Shown: positions 45,845 through 54,378, counted from the first letter of the stretch. The stretch is 64,000 nt of DNA from Lachnospiraceae bacterium (GCA_022791975.1 JAAWAC010000041.1:281363-345362), one strand, 5' to 3'. Numbers and translations are program-made. Notes: a model not told the origin generated them from the sequence alone.

Positions 45845-46084
45845 ATGAGTGAATTTATCCATGTATCGGAAATTTTTAGGTTCCATGTGTTTAATGACGC
45901 GGTTATGCAGGAACGGCTCCCCAAAAAGGTGTATCGGGGGCCGGTGGATAAGCTGGAGATGATTGTAGATAAGGAAATGTGGCCCATGCCCTCCTACGGA
46001 GACCTAATATTTGAGGCATATAAAGAAGAAATAGATGAGGAGTCTGTGGAAAACAGGGCTTTTTTTCTTCCTTCCTGTGTGTAA
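45845..46084 (+). pseudogene. Glutamine synthetase III reduced by an in-frame internal deletion
   Basis: The 79-residue frame joins the GSIII N-terminus (VSEIF...[18 protein letters not shown]) directly to its C-terminus ([20 protein letters not shown] then DLIFEA), followed by about 20 extra residues. About 640 central residues, including all catalytic ones, are missing. At the junction both ends of the intact gene carry CGG, so a short-homology deletion is likely. The frame and a GGAGG ribosome site are kept, so a peptide may still be made. Nucleotide identity with the intact copy at 37754 is only moderate, so it is an old paralogue. An alternative start is 45833. Confidence 0.88.
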
Positions 46085-46095
46085 ATGGTTTCATT

Positions 46096-46124
46096 TTGCC
46101 TAAAAGAAGAAAGTATGCTATGAT
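46096..46124 (+). promoter_or_regulatory. Sigma-A promoter of the two-component genes
   Basis: TTGCCT, 17 bases, TATGAT, 31 bases before the response-regulator ATG. Confidence 0.6.
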
Positions 46125-46155
46125 GAAAAAAACGTGGAGAATGGGGGGAGAGCGG

Positions 46156-46890
46156 ATGTATCGTCTGGTAATCGTGGATGATGAGAGAAAAATATTGGAT
46201 GGGATTGCGGAAATATTTCCATGGAATAACATTGGGTTTCAGGTAGCCGCCTGCTTTACCAGTGCCCGGGAGGCCCTTTGTTATCTGGAAGAGGAGCCGG
46301 TGGATGTGGTGATGACGGATATTTCCATGCCGGATATGGACGGGCTGGAGCTGTCAGAGAATCTGAAAAAATATCCGGATCTTCTGGTGGTGCTGTTCAG
46401 CAGCTATCACGATTACAAATATATGCGCACGGCCCTTAAGCTGGAGGTGACGGACTATCTTTTAAAGCCCATAAACTATGAGGATTTGCTGGTATGTTTT
46501 GAGAATATCAAGAAGCTTCTCGATCACCGGGGAAATGTACAGGAGGAGGAGCCGCCCACCTATTACATGGAGATTATCAGCCGTGTGGACGAGTATCTGC
46601 GTGAGAATTATCAGCGGGCCAATCTGACGGGAGCCGCGGAGGCGGTAGGTTTGAGCCCCAATTATCTGTCCAAGATTTATAAGGAGAAGTCTGGGCTGGG
46701 ATTTTCGGAGAGCCTGAATAAAATTCGAATGGAAAAAGCCGGAGAAATGCTGCTGAATCCGGAGTACAAAGGTTATGAGATAGCCTTTTACGTGGGCTAT
46801 GACAATCCCAAAAATTTCACCCGGGCTTTTAAGGCATACTATCATGTGAGTCCTCGGGAATACCGGAATGGAATCCGGGGAAAGGATTAG
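46156..46890 (+). CDS. Response regulator with AraC-type DNA-binding domain (YesN-like)
   Basis: 244 residues. Receiver domain 1-120 with the acidic pair at 8-9, phosphorylated Asp55 (VVMTDISMPDMDG) and Lys near 105 (DYLLKPIN). The C-terminal AraC domain (about 150-244) has two helix-turn-helices ending in YDNPKNFTRAFKAYYHVSPREY. It likely activates the sugar ABC operon that follows the kinase. Start at ATG 46156 with GGGGGGAG 5 bases upstream. The stop is 5 bases before the kinase gene. Confidence 0.92.
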   Translation: MYRLVIVDDERKILDGIAEIFPWNNIGFQVAACFTSAREALCYLEEEPVDVVMTDISMPDMDGLELSENLKKYPDLLVVLFSSYHDYKYMRTALKLEVTDYLLKPINYEDLLVCFENIKKLLDHRGNVQEEEPPTYYMEIISRVDEYLRENYQRANLTGAAEAVGLSPNYLSKIYKEKSGLGFSESLNKIRMEKAGEMLLNPEYKGYEIAFYVGYDNPKNFTRAFKAYYHVSPREYRNGIRGKD

Positions 46891-46895
46891 AGGCT

Positions 46896-48686
46896 ATGCT
46901 GAAACGCTTTTTTCTGCGGCGGGTCCGTTCCTTTTTTGTAATTATGATTATTCCCAATTTGCTGCTGTTTGTGGTAATCGGTATGGTTCTATTGGGAACT
47001 CAGAAGGCAGCATTAAGGGAGCGGGGACCAGTCACCCTGAACAGTATTGAGGAGAGCCTGGAGGCATCCCTGTATAATACCAGCTATCAGGTGGATGTGC
47101 TGATGACCAACGCCTCCTACTCTCTGGCGTTGAAAAAGCTTTTGTCCCACACAGAGATGACCCAAAAGGATCAGATGTTTTTCAGCGTTTTAAAGAATTT
47201 TTTTGCCAGCTATAAATCTTCTTACAACTATATCCATTCCATCTATCTGTATCTGGATGGGGTCGATCAGTTCTTGACCTCCAACGGGCAGAGGGCCTCC
47301 GTGGACACCTATTATGACACGGAATGGTTGCGGGAATATAAGGGGATGAAAAAGGAATATAAGGTCTTTACCAACACCCGGTGGCTGCAACGGTACTCCT
47401 ATGATGAGCCAGTGGAGGTGCTCACCATCTATTATCGGGCCACCTACCTAAAAGGGGTCATCGTGATCAATGTGGACAAGGAAAAATATGGAAAAATGTT
47501 GCGCAATCTGTTGTCCTCCCAGGAACAGCAGGTTCTCCTTTTGAACCATGAGGGAGATTTGGTCTGCGCCACGGATGCCCTTTTTACCAATATAGAGCCG
47601 GAGATAAAGAATATATTTAAAGAGGAGATTGAGCAGTACCAGAAAACAGGAAGCTTTGCGGAGATCAATAATACCCTGAGAAAGATAGGGGAGGAGCGCT
47701 ATTTTCTCTATATGCGCCATTCGGAATTCTTTGATATTTATCAGGTGTCGGCGATTCCCCTAAGCTATCTGATCTCGGGATTGGGCTTTTATGCAGGGAT
47801 CGCGGCGCTGGTGCTGGTGTTGAATATTATGCTGGTACTGTGGCTGGCCTATAGCTATACCAAGCGCTCCTTCTACTATATAGAGGAATGTGTCAATGTG
47901 TTTTCCGCCGCTGAGCGGGGGGAGGAGCTGCTGGAGGCAGAGGCCAAGGAACAGGATGAATATGGCATGATACTGAACAATATTATCTATCTCCATCTGC
48001 GAAACAGCCAGATGCAAGTGGAGCTGTTAGAGAAGCAGTATCTGTATGAAATGACGGAAATGATGGCGTTGCAGTTGCAGATCAATCCCCATTTTATTTT
48101 CAATACGCTGCAAATCATGGATTTTGAGATAATTCGAAAGGTGGGCATGGAGTCCGTGCCTCACCGGATGATCCAACAGCTATCCCGGGTGGTAAAGTAT
48201 GCTCTGGCAAACCCCACAGAGCAGGTGAGTCTGAAGATGGAGATAGATTATCTGAAGGCATATCTGGAGATCCAGGAATTTCGCTTTCACAACCGGGGGA
48301 TTACATATTTTGAAATTGATGAGACCATTCTGTCCTGCCAGGTATTTCGGCTTTTATTGCAGCCCATGTTGGAGAATTGTTTTATGCATGGCATGGGGGC
48401 GGAGCATGCACACATTATAGTAAAAATTAAAGCCTTTGACCGGGCAGACGGGATTTCCTTTGCGGTGGTGGACAATGGGGTGGGAATGGAGCGCTGGGAG
48501 GTGGAAGAGCTGTATAAAAAGATCAACAATAAGAAATCAAGAAATATTGGGTTGACCAATTTAAACCGCCGGCTGATCCTGCACTATGGAGAGCGAAGCC
48601 AGTTGCGGATTCAGAGCCGTAAGGGAAGGGGGACCATTATTCGGTTTTGGGTTCCCAAGCGTTTTTTTGAGGAGGCTGGGAATTAG
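46896..48686 (+). CDS. Sensor histidine kinase (YesM-like)
   Basis: 596 residues. Two membrane helices (about 12-33 and 290-318) enclose a 255-residue outside sensor domain. HAMP-like region about 320-370, then the His-kinase box QLQINPHFIFNTLQ with His399, and the ATPase domain with N box MLENCFMHGM, VVDNGVGM, and G box IGLTNLNRR. This is the family that senses extracellular oligosaccharides, often through the binding protein encoded nearby. Partner of the regulator directly upstream. Confidence 0.92.
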   Translation: MLKRFFLRRVRSFFVIMIIPNLLLFVVIGMVLLGTQKAALRERGPVTLNSIEESLEASLYNTSYQVDVLMTNASYSLALKKLLSHTEMTQKDQMFFSVLKNFFASYKSSYNYIHSIYLYLDGVDQFLTSNGQRASVDTYYDTEWLREYKGMKKEYKVFTNTRWLQRYSYDEPVEVLTIYYRATYLKGVIVINVDKEKYGKMLRNLLSSQEQQVLLLNHEGDLVCATDALFTNIEPEIKNIFKEEIEQYQKTGSFAEINNTLRKIGEERYFLYMRHSEFFDIYQVSAIPLSYLISGLGFYAGIAALVLVLNIMLVLWLAYSYTKRSFYYIEECVNVFSAAERGEELLEAEAKEQDEYGMILNNIIYLHLRNSQMQVELLEKQYLYEMTEMMALQLQINPHFIFNTLQIMDFEIIRKVGMESVPHRMIQQLSRVVKYALANPTEQVSLKMEIDYLKAYLEIQEFRFHNRGITYFEIDETILSCQVFRLLLQPMLENCFMHGMGAEHAHIIVKIKAFDRADGISFAVVDNGVGMERWEVEELYKKINNKKSRNIGLTNLNRRLILHYGERSQLRIQSRKGRGTIIRFWVPKRFFEEAGN

Positions 48687-48751
48687 CATAAAAGATGGGA
48701 ATAAACCATAATTAATGATACCTTAAAAAGAATCAGCGTAAAAGATGGGAA
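48685..48751 (+). repeat. 17-bp direct repeat upstream of the sugar-binding protein gene
   Basis: AGCATAAAAGATGGGAA (48685-48701) and AGCGTAAAAGATGGGAA (48735-48751) match at 16 of 17 positions and are 50 bases apart. They lie about 105-120 and 55-70 bases before the expected start point of the promoter at 48791, where AraC-type activators usually bind, so they are candidate sites for the regulator encoded at 46156. Confidence 0.65.
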
Positions 48752-48790
48752 GTTATCTTAAAGGCTGCTTCTTTTTTTGTCAGCAGGAAA

Positions 48791-48799
48791 TGTTATAAT
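48791..48799 (+). promoter_or_regulatory. Extended -10 promoter of the sugar ABC operon
   Basis: TGTTATAAT has a perfect -10 with the TGn extension, but no good -35 box is present 17 bases upstream (CTTTTT). Weak -35 with upstream repeats suits an activator-dependent promoter. Confidence 0.55.
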
Positions 48800-48834
48800 T
48801 TTAAGTGTGAAAAATATAAAAGGGAGGAAAAAAT

Positions 48835-50193
48835 ATGAAGAAAAGACAAGTGGTTTCTCTATTTTTATCTGCTGTTTTGGCAGTCTCCGTGCTGGCAGGC
48901 TGCGGCGGTAAGGAGCCGGAAAATACCCCTGCGGCAGACGGGGGGGCAGAGACGACAGAGGGAACACAGGAAACACCTCAGGAGCCCTCAGGAGAAGAGG
49001 TTACCCTGCGCTTTTCCTGGTGGGGTGGAGATGCCCGGCATGAGGCCACCCTGGCTGTGATTGAGGCTTTTGAAAAGGAGCATCCCAATATTCATATTGA
49101 GGCAGAGTACAGCTCCTATGATGGGTATTCTGAGAAAAAGACTACAGAATTTGCTTCCGGTACAGCACCGGATATTTTCCAGATTGAGACAGGACTGGGG
49201 CCGGAGTATTACAAAAATGGCGTGCTGTATAACCTGTCTGAGACAAGCATTGACTGGTCCAATTTTGATGAGAATTTCCTGGTGCAGAACGGACAGTTTG
49301 GTTCTGGTAGCCAGTATGCCATTCCCACTGGTCAGGCGGGAAGTGCCATTATCGTGAATAAGACCCTGGCGGATGAGATTGGCATTGATTTTACCCAGCA
49401 GTATGACTGGGATCAGTTTATTGAGTGGGGAAAAATGGTACAGGAGTATGATCCGGAATGCTATCTGATTTCTGCAAACACCTCTTATGCCATGCCATTT
49501 TTCGTTCGCGCTTGGTGCCGTCAGAAAAACGGAAAGCCCATTATGAATGAGGATTTGACTCTGAATATGACAGAGGAGCAGTTTACAGAATGCTTTACTC
49601 TGATTAAGGAACTGTATGACAATAAGGTCTGTGCCCCTGCCTCCTACAAGGCACCTTTTGGCGATCAGGATCAGGAAGACCCCAACTGGATTGCTGGCAA
49701 GTATGTGTGCGCTATCGGCTATACCTCCTCGGCAGATGTGCTTTCTGCAGCTAACGATACGGTAGAATATATGGCAGGCAATATGCCGGTAATGGCAGAT
49801 GCTGTAAATGATGGCTGGGTGAATGACTGTCCCCAGTATATTGGAATGTATGCCAAGACACAGCATCCCGCTGAGGCTGCCCTGTTTTTGGATTATTTCT
49901 ACAACAGCGATGAGGCTGCCAAGCTTCTGGGAACTGTGCGCTCTGTGCCGCCTACAGAGAAAGCCCGGAATATCTGTGAGGAAATGGATGCCTTAAATCC
50001 CCTGACCAAGCAGAGTGTGGATGTGAGTATGCAGTACAACGGCTTTTCCGACAGCGGAAGAACCACCAGCTCCGAGGTAACAGCTATTTTGATCGATGCC
50101 TATGACAATGTGTCCTACGGCCAGATGGAGCCGGCGGAAGCTGCTGCGGAGGTTATGGAGCTGTTGAATGATTATATGGATGTAAACAGATAA
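48835..50193 (+). CDS. Sugar ABC transporter substrate-binding lipoprotein
   Basis: 452 residues. Lipoprotein signal with lipobox VLAGC (Cys23), an acidic linker (25-55), then the extracellular solute-binding fold of family 1: TLRFSWWGGDARHEATLAVI, APDIFQIETG and AIPTGQAGSAIIVNKTL. These bind oligosaccharides such as xylo- or arabino-oligosaccharides. It is encoded with two permeases and a GH43 enzyme; the ATPase (usually a shared MsmX/UgpC type) is missing here, as is common in Firmicutes. Followed by an attenuator-like hairpin. Confidence 0.93.
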   Translation: MKKRQVVSLFLSAVLAVSVLAGCGGKEPENTPAADGGAETTEGTQETPQEPSGEEVTLRFSWWGGDARHEATLAVIEAFEKEHPNIHIEAEYSSYDGYSEKKTTEFASGTAPDIFQIETGLGPEYYKNGVLYNLSETSIDWSNFDENFLVQNGQFGSGSQYAIPTGQAGSAIIVNKTLADEIGIDFTQQYDWDQFIEWGKMVQEYDPECYLISANTSYAMPFFVRAWCRQKNGKPIMNEDLTLNMTEEQFTECFTLIKELYDNKVCAPASYKAPFGDQDQEDPNWIAGKYVCAIGYTSSADVLSAANDTVEYMAGNMPVMADAVNDGWVNDCPQYIGMYAKTQHPAEAALFLDYFYNSDEAAKLLGTVRSVPPTEKARNICEEMDALNPLTKQSVDVSMQYNGFSDSGRTTSSEVTAILIDAYDNVSYGQMEPAEAAAEVMELLNDYMDVNR

Positions 50194-50217
50194 ATATGTA
50201 CCATGTAATGTAAACCG

Positions 50218-50256
50218 AAATGGGATAGCCCAAAGGGAGGGTTATCCCATTTTTTA
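50218..50256 (+). terminator. Intra-operon terminator/attenuator between binding protein and permease genes
   Basis: A 14-bp stem (50218-50231 with 50239-50252, one G-U) followed by a T-run. It would lower permease expression relative to the binding protein, a frequent arrangement. Confidence 0.85.
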
Positions 50257-50275
50257 GAAAGGAATGAAGGCAGAA

Positions 50276-51166
50276 ATGAAAACCTCCATGAATATTAAGA
50301 GAAACAGCAAGGCTTATATTTATCTGATGCCATGGATCATTGGCATGTTGGTGCTCCAGCTGTATCCCTTTGTTGTTTCTATTTATTACTCCCTGTGTAA
50401 TTATACGGGGCTGGCAGACCCGGTATTTATTGGGGCGGATAACTATATCCGGCTGTTTACCAAGGATAAGGAATTTCAAAAATCTCTTTGGGCCACCATA
50501 CAATATACGCTGTACACAGTTCCCTGTAAGATTATTATGTCTCTGTTGATTGCCATTTTACTGAATAAGGGGAGAAAGGGAATCGGCGTTATGCGGACTC
50601 TTTACTATTTGCCCTCTCTGTTTGGCGGTAGCATTGCGGTGGCCATATTATGGAAGGTAATGTTTATGGATAATGGTCTTGTAAATGCGCTATTAAATTT
50701 GGTTGGCATTGAGACCATCTCCTTTTTTGGCAATCCAAAGACCGCTTTGCCCACCTTGAGCTCTCTGGAGGTATGGCAGTTCGGCTCTTCCATGGTGATG
50801 TTTTTGGCGGCTTTAAAGCAGGTGCCTGCTTCTCTCTATGAGGCGGCTCGGATTGACGGGGCCGGCCGGCTGCGCAGCTTTTTCAGCGTGACCATCCCTC
50901 AGATCTCCCCGATTATATTCTTCTGCATTATTATGCAGACAGTCAATGCCCTTCAGAATTTTACCTCCGCTTTTGTCATCACGGCCGGAGGACCGGTGAA
51001 GTCTACCTATATGCTGGGATTGAAGCTGTATAACGACGGATTCCTGTACAATAAAATGGGATATGCCAGTGCAACCTCCTGGATTATCTTTATTTTGGTA
51101 GTGGGATTTACCTTATTGCTGTTTGCGTCTTCTAAATTCTGGGTATTTTACGGCGACGAGTCCTAA
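50276..51166 (+). CDS. Sugar ABC transporter permease (MalF/UgpA-like)
   Basis: About 296 residues, six membrane helices. The cytoplasmic EAA loop, which docks the ATPase, is YEAARIDGAGRLRSFFSVTI (about 190-210). First helix YIYLMPWIIGMLVLQLYPFV. Start at ATG 50276 with GAAGG 5 bases upstream; the ATG at 50264 directly abuts AAAGGA and is less likely. Confidence 0.92.
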   Translation: MKTSMNIKRNSKAYIYLMPWIIGMLVLQLYPFVVSIYYSLCNYTGLADPVFIGADNYIRLFTKDKEFQKSLWATIQYTLYTVPCKIIMSLLIAILLNKGRKGIGVMRTLYYLPSLFGGSIAVAILWKVMFMDNGLVNALLNLVGIETISFFGNPKTALPTLSSLEVWQFGSSMVMFLAALKQVPASLYEAARIDGAGRLRSFFSVTIPQISPIIFFCIIMQTVNALQNFTSAFVITAGGPVKSTYMLGLKLYNDGFLYNKMGYASATSWIIFILVVGFTLLLFASSKFWVFYGDES

Positions 51167-51183
51167 GAGGGGGTGAAAAAACA

Positions 51184-52032
51184 ATGAGTAAAAAGCAAAA
51201 AAATAGAATCAAAGAAGTTATCATGTATGGGGTGTTGATTGTTGTGGGATTGATTATGATTTATCCCCTGATCTGGATGTTTTTTGCCAGCTTTAAATCC
51301 AACCAGGAGATTTACGGCTCTCTTTCCATTTTGCCGGAATCCTTTAGCTGGGAAGCATATGTGGATGGTTGGAAGGGATTTGGCGGCAACACCTACGCCC
51401 ATTTCTTTAAAAATTCATTTCTTCTGGTCATGCCCACCACCCTTTTGACGGTGGCTTCCAGTGCCTTGACAGCCTATGGGTTTGCACGGTTTGAATTTAA
51501 GGGGAAAAAGCTGATGTTTATGCTTCTCCTCTCCACCCTGATGCTGCCTAACGCTATTTTAATTATTCCCAGGTATTCTATTTTCCGGACCTTGAAGGTG
51601 CTGGACAGCTACTGGCCCTTCTACCTGATGGGAGCGTTTGCCTGCTATCCCTTCTTTAGCTATATGCTTATTCAGTTTTTGCGGGGATTGCCTCGGGATT
51701 TGGATGAATCGGCATATATTGACGGGTGTGGCACCCTTAAAACCTTTACCCACATTTTGCTGCCACTGTTAAAACCTGCCTTATTTTCTGCGGGGCTGCT
51801 GCAATTTTTGTGGACCTACAATGACTATTTTAATTCTCTGATTTATATTAACAGTGTGTCCAAGTACACGGTTTCTCTGGCCCTGCGCCTGTCCCTGGAC
51901 GCAGAATCCGTGGTGATCTGGAAAAATGTTATGGCCATGTCTTGCGTTGCCGTGTTGCCGGTGGTGGTCCTGTTCTTCTTCTGTCAAAAGTACTTTGTGG
52001 AGGGAATTGCCACTACGGGTTTGAAAGGCTGA
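51184..52032 (+). CDS. Sugar ABC transporter permease (MalG/UgpE-like)
   Basis: 282 residues, six membrane helices; second half of the importer channel. EAA loop variant: LDESAYIDGCGTLKTFTHIL (about 175-195). Opens with a membrane helix VLIVVGLIMIYPLIWMFFAS and ends FFCQKYFVEGIATTGLKG, the usual end of this class. It begins 17 bases after the first permease's stop behind GGGGG and runs 16 bases before the GH43 gene. Confidence 0.93.
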   Translation: MSKKQKNRIKEVIMYGVLIVVGLIMIYPLIWMFFASFKSNQEIYGSLSILPESFSWEAYVDGWKGFGGNTYAHFFKNSFLLVMPTTLLTVASSALTAYGFARFEFKGKKLMFMLLLSTLMLPNAILIIPRYSIFRTLKVLDSYWPFYLMGAFACYPFFSYMLIQFLRGLPRDLDESAYIDGCGTLKTFTHILLPLLKPALFSAGLLQFLWTYNDYFNSLIYINSVSKYTVSLALRLSLDAESVVIWKNVMAMSCVAVLPVVVLFFFCQKYFVEGIATTGLKG

Positions 52033-52048
52033 AAGGAGGAAATACAGG

Positions 52049-53611
52049 ATGAAAGTGAAAAATCCGGTTTTAAAGGGCTTTTTTCCGGACCCGTCTTTTT
52101 TGCGGGTGGGAGAGGATTATTACATAGCTACGTCTACTTTTGAGTGGTTTCCAGGAGTCTGTATTCACCATTCCCGGGATCTGGTCAACTGGGAGATGGC
52201 AGGCTATGCACTGACGGATGACCAGCGTGTGGATATGACCGGGCTTGATATGTCCTGTGGGATTTGGGCACCCAACCTGACCTACAGTGACGGTCTGTTC
52301 TGGCTGACCTATACCATTGTCTATACGGATAGACAGCGTTACAAGGACACCTATAATTTCCTGGTGACTGCCCCGGATGTGCAGGGGCCCTGGTCTGAGC
52401 CTATTCCCTTAAGTCGCTCCGGCTTTGATCCATCTCTGCTTCATGACGGGGACAAAAAATATCTGGTAAACATGGTGATTGATCACCGGGTAGATCAGGT
52501 TCGCTTCTGTGGCATTGATGTGCAGGAATATGATCCCAGGGCTAAAAAGCTGGTGGGAGAGCCTGTGTGCATATCCTCCGGCACAGGCAGAGGCGTTACG
52601 GAGGGGCCCAATATTATGAAGCACGGGGAGTACTATTATTTGGTGCTGGCGGAGGGAGGAACCCGTTACCAACATTGTACCACCATTCTTCGCTCCAAAA
52701 ACCTGTTTGGTCCCTATGAGGAGGACCCCAACAATCCGGTGTTGACCTCGGATGGGCAGACGGACTGTCTTTTGGAGCGGGCCGGCCATTCCCAGATTAT
52801 TGAGGGGGCGGATGGCCGCTGGTACCTGGCGCACCTGTGCTCTCGCCCCATCAAACGAAACAGTATTTTGGGTCGTGAGACAGCCATTCAAAATGTGGTG
52901 TGGACGGAGGATGGCTGGCTGAAGCTGGAAGCTAATGACTGGGGAAAGCCGGAGATTACCTTTGAGGCGCCGGCACAGGTGACACAGAAGCGGGATCTTT
53001 CATCCAGAACCGATTTTTCAAAAGGGCGCATTCCGCTGGAATATATGACCCTGCGCCGCTCCTTTGCCACCAACGGGATTTCCGTGGAAAATGGGGTGCT
53101 GCACATGCAGGGGGGCGCCTCGGTGATGAGCAAATATTTTCAGGGGCTTTTGGCGCGCAGGCAGCAGTGTCTGGACTGTGACTTTGAGACGGCCATGAGG
53201 TTTGCACCCCGGCACTTGAACCACATAGCAGGAATGCTGGTGTATTATAATTATGATAATCATTATTATTTAAAAATGAGCCGAGCACCAGAGGGCCTGT
53301 TTTTGGCGGTGAGCGCCGTGGTCAATAAGGATCTGACAGATTCGCAGCCAATTTGGCTTCCGGAGGAGACAGAGATTGTTTATCTGCGGGCCCAGATTCG
53401 ACAGGAAGAGCTCCAATATTATTATTCCCTGGATAACCAGACCTATCTGCCCATAGGAGGGGTGCTGGATATGAAAAATATCTCTGACGAGCACATTGAA
53501 GGCAATGGCTTTACAGGCGCCATGCTGGGGGTCAACTGTTGTGATGTCCAGGGGGACGGGGTGTATGCAGACTTTTTGTATCTGGATTACAAGGAATACG
53601 AAGAAGCGTAA
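52049..53611 (+). CDS. Glycoside hydrolase family 43 (beta-xylosidase/arabinofuranosidase type)
   Basis: 520 residues: five-bladed beta-propeller catalytic domain (1-310) and a C-terminal beta-sandwich (about 325-515) typical of GH43 beta-xylosidases. Catalytic triad at expected places: base Asp14 (FFPDPSFL), pKa-modulating Asp127 (SGFDPSLL) and acid Glu185 (VTEGPNI). There is no signal peptide, so it acts in the cytoplasm on oligosaccharides brought in by the adjacent importer. Xylosidase versus arabinofuranosidase cannot be decided from sequence. AAGGAGG upstream. Confidence 0.93.
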   Translation: MKVKNPVLKGFFPDPSFLRVGEDYYIATSTFEWFPGVCIHHSRDLVNWEMAGYALTDDQRVDMTGLDMSCGIWAPNLTYSDGLFWLTYTIVYTDRQRYKDTYNFLVTAPDVQGPWSEPIPLSRSGFDPSLLHDGDKKYLVNMVIDHRVDQVRFCGIDVQEYDPRAKKLVGEPVCISSGTGRGVTEGPNIMKHGEYYYLVLAEGGTRYQHCTTILRSKNLFGPYEEDPNNPVLTSDGQTDCLLERAGHSQIIEGADGRWYLAHLCSRPIKRNSILGRETAIQNVVWTEDGWLKLEANDWGKPEITFEAPAQVTQKRDLSSRTDFSKGRIPLEYMTLRRSFATNGISVENGVLHMQGGASVMSKYFQGLLARRQQCLDCDFETAMRFAPRHLNHIAGMLVYYNYDNHYYLKMSRAPEGLFLAVSAVVNKDLTDSQPIWLPEETEIVYLRAQIRQEELQYYYSLDNQTYLPIGGVLDMKNISDEHIEGNGFTGAMLGVNCCDVQGDGVYADFLYLDYKEYEEA

Positions 53612-53636
53612 TAAGAAAAAATCTCCCAGAATGGGA

Positions 53637-53671
53637 GGATGCCAGGCAGCGGATCTGCCTGGCATTTATTA
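53637..53671 (+). terminator. Terminator of the sugar ABC/GH43 operon
   Basis: A 10-bp GC-rich stem (53639-53648 with 53656-53665) followed by TTATTA, preceded by a small hairpin CTCCCA-GAA-TGGGAG. It opens the 472-base gene-free stretch 53612-54083. Confidence 0.7.
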
Positions 53672-53736
53672 TGAAAAAGTTTATTCGAAAAATAAGTAAT
53701 TATCATGTAATAGAGGTGTTCCAAAGGTTTTTAGAA

Positions 53737-53765
53737 TTGCTTTTTGTCTATGGTAGTATTATAAG
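53737..53765 (+). promoter_or_regulatory. Possible promoter reading into the structured intergenic region
   Basis: TTGCTT, 17 bases, TATAAG. If real, its transcript would contain the element at 53879-53954 and lead to the gene at 54084 with a leader of about 310 bases. Confidence 0.4.
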
Positions 53766-53878
53766 TTGGAGAAATGAATGGAGTGTGTTAAGGAGTTTAA
53801 CGTTTTTTGAAAGATGTATGAATAAAATATGAACAGCAAAAGGGAAATAAAGTAGGCTTTTCTTATTTTAACAGGAAG

Positions 53879-53954
53879 CACCTCTTTTTTGGCAAACCAA
53901 GGAGATTTTGGCAGGGCAAGACCTCCATTATGGAGGTGAAAGGTAAAATTTTAC
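53879..53954 (+). other. Candidate structured RNA with alternative pairing
   Basis: GAGGTG (53933-53938) can pair either with CACCTC (53879-53884) or, shifted by one base, as part of ACCTCCA-TTA-TGGAGGT (53921-53937); the two folds exclude each other. A perfect palindrome GTAAAATTTTAC follows (53943-53954). The middle contains GGCAAACC and GGCAGGGCAAG. No known riboswitch class fits well. No open frame covers it. Confidence 0.35.
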
Positions 53955-54012
53955 AGTATATTTTCTACAGGAATATTTTTCAAATAAAATGATAGTAATT
54001 TGTCTCTGCCTG

Positions 54013-54021
54013 TGGTATACT
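54013..54021 (+). promoter_or_regulatory. Extended -10 promoter of the small membrane protein gene
   Basis: TGGTATACT (TGn plus TATACT) about 62 bases before the GTG at 54084; no clear -35 box. Confidence 0.5.
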
Positions 54022-54083
54022 GACAGTAACGAAAAAATGGAGAGAAGGCTTCCAAAGGCTTTCGTTTCCAAGAAAGGAACTGG

Positions 54084-54350
54084 GTGAATGCTATGAATAA
54101 GAATAAGTTTGACGATTTGCTGGCAGCTTCCAAGCTGAACGAATTACTGCACAAAAAAGAGGTTGATGAAAAAAATAAGAATACCGTACTTTGGATTTTG
54201 GCTATCATTGGTGCAGTAGCTGCAGTGGCAGCCATTGCCTATGCTGTATACCGCTATTTTACTCCCGATTATTTGGAGGATTTCGAGGACGATTTTGACG
54301 ATGACTTTGATGATGATTTCTTCGATGATGAGGACGAAGAGGAGAAATAA
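54084..54350 (+). CDS. Small single-helix membrane protein with acidic tail
   Basis: 88 residues, not assigned to a known function. A charged N-terminal helix (KFDDLLAASKLNELLHKKEV) is followed by one membrane helix (about residues 35-58, TVLWILAIIGAVAAVAAIAY) and a tail of almost only Asp, Glu and Phe (residues 62-88). A positive N-terminus with a KNKN flank suggests the tail may be outside or inside depending on insertion. The GTG at 54084 has AAAGGA 5 bases upstream; ATG 54093 is the alternative. Own promoter and terminator, so a one-gene unit. Confidence 0.75.
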   Translation: MNAMNKNKFDDLLAASKLNELLHKKEVDEKNKNTVLWILAIIGAVAAVAAIAYAVYRYFTPDYLEDFEDDFDDDFDDDFFDDEDEEEK

Positions 54351-54378
54351 AGTCTCAAGAGCAGCGGGATAGAAATGT

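Noticed and set aside
53879..53954. c-di-GMP (GEMM) riboswitch, because of GGCAAACC followed by GGCAAG
   Set aside because: The essential GACGCAAAGCC block and the GAAA tetraloop are absent, so only a generic structured element is reported.
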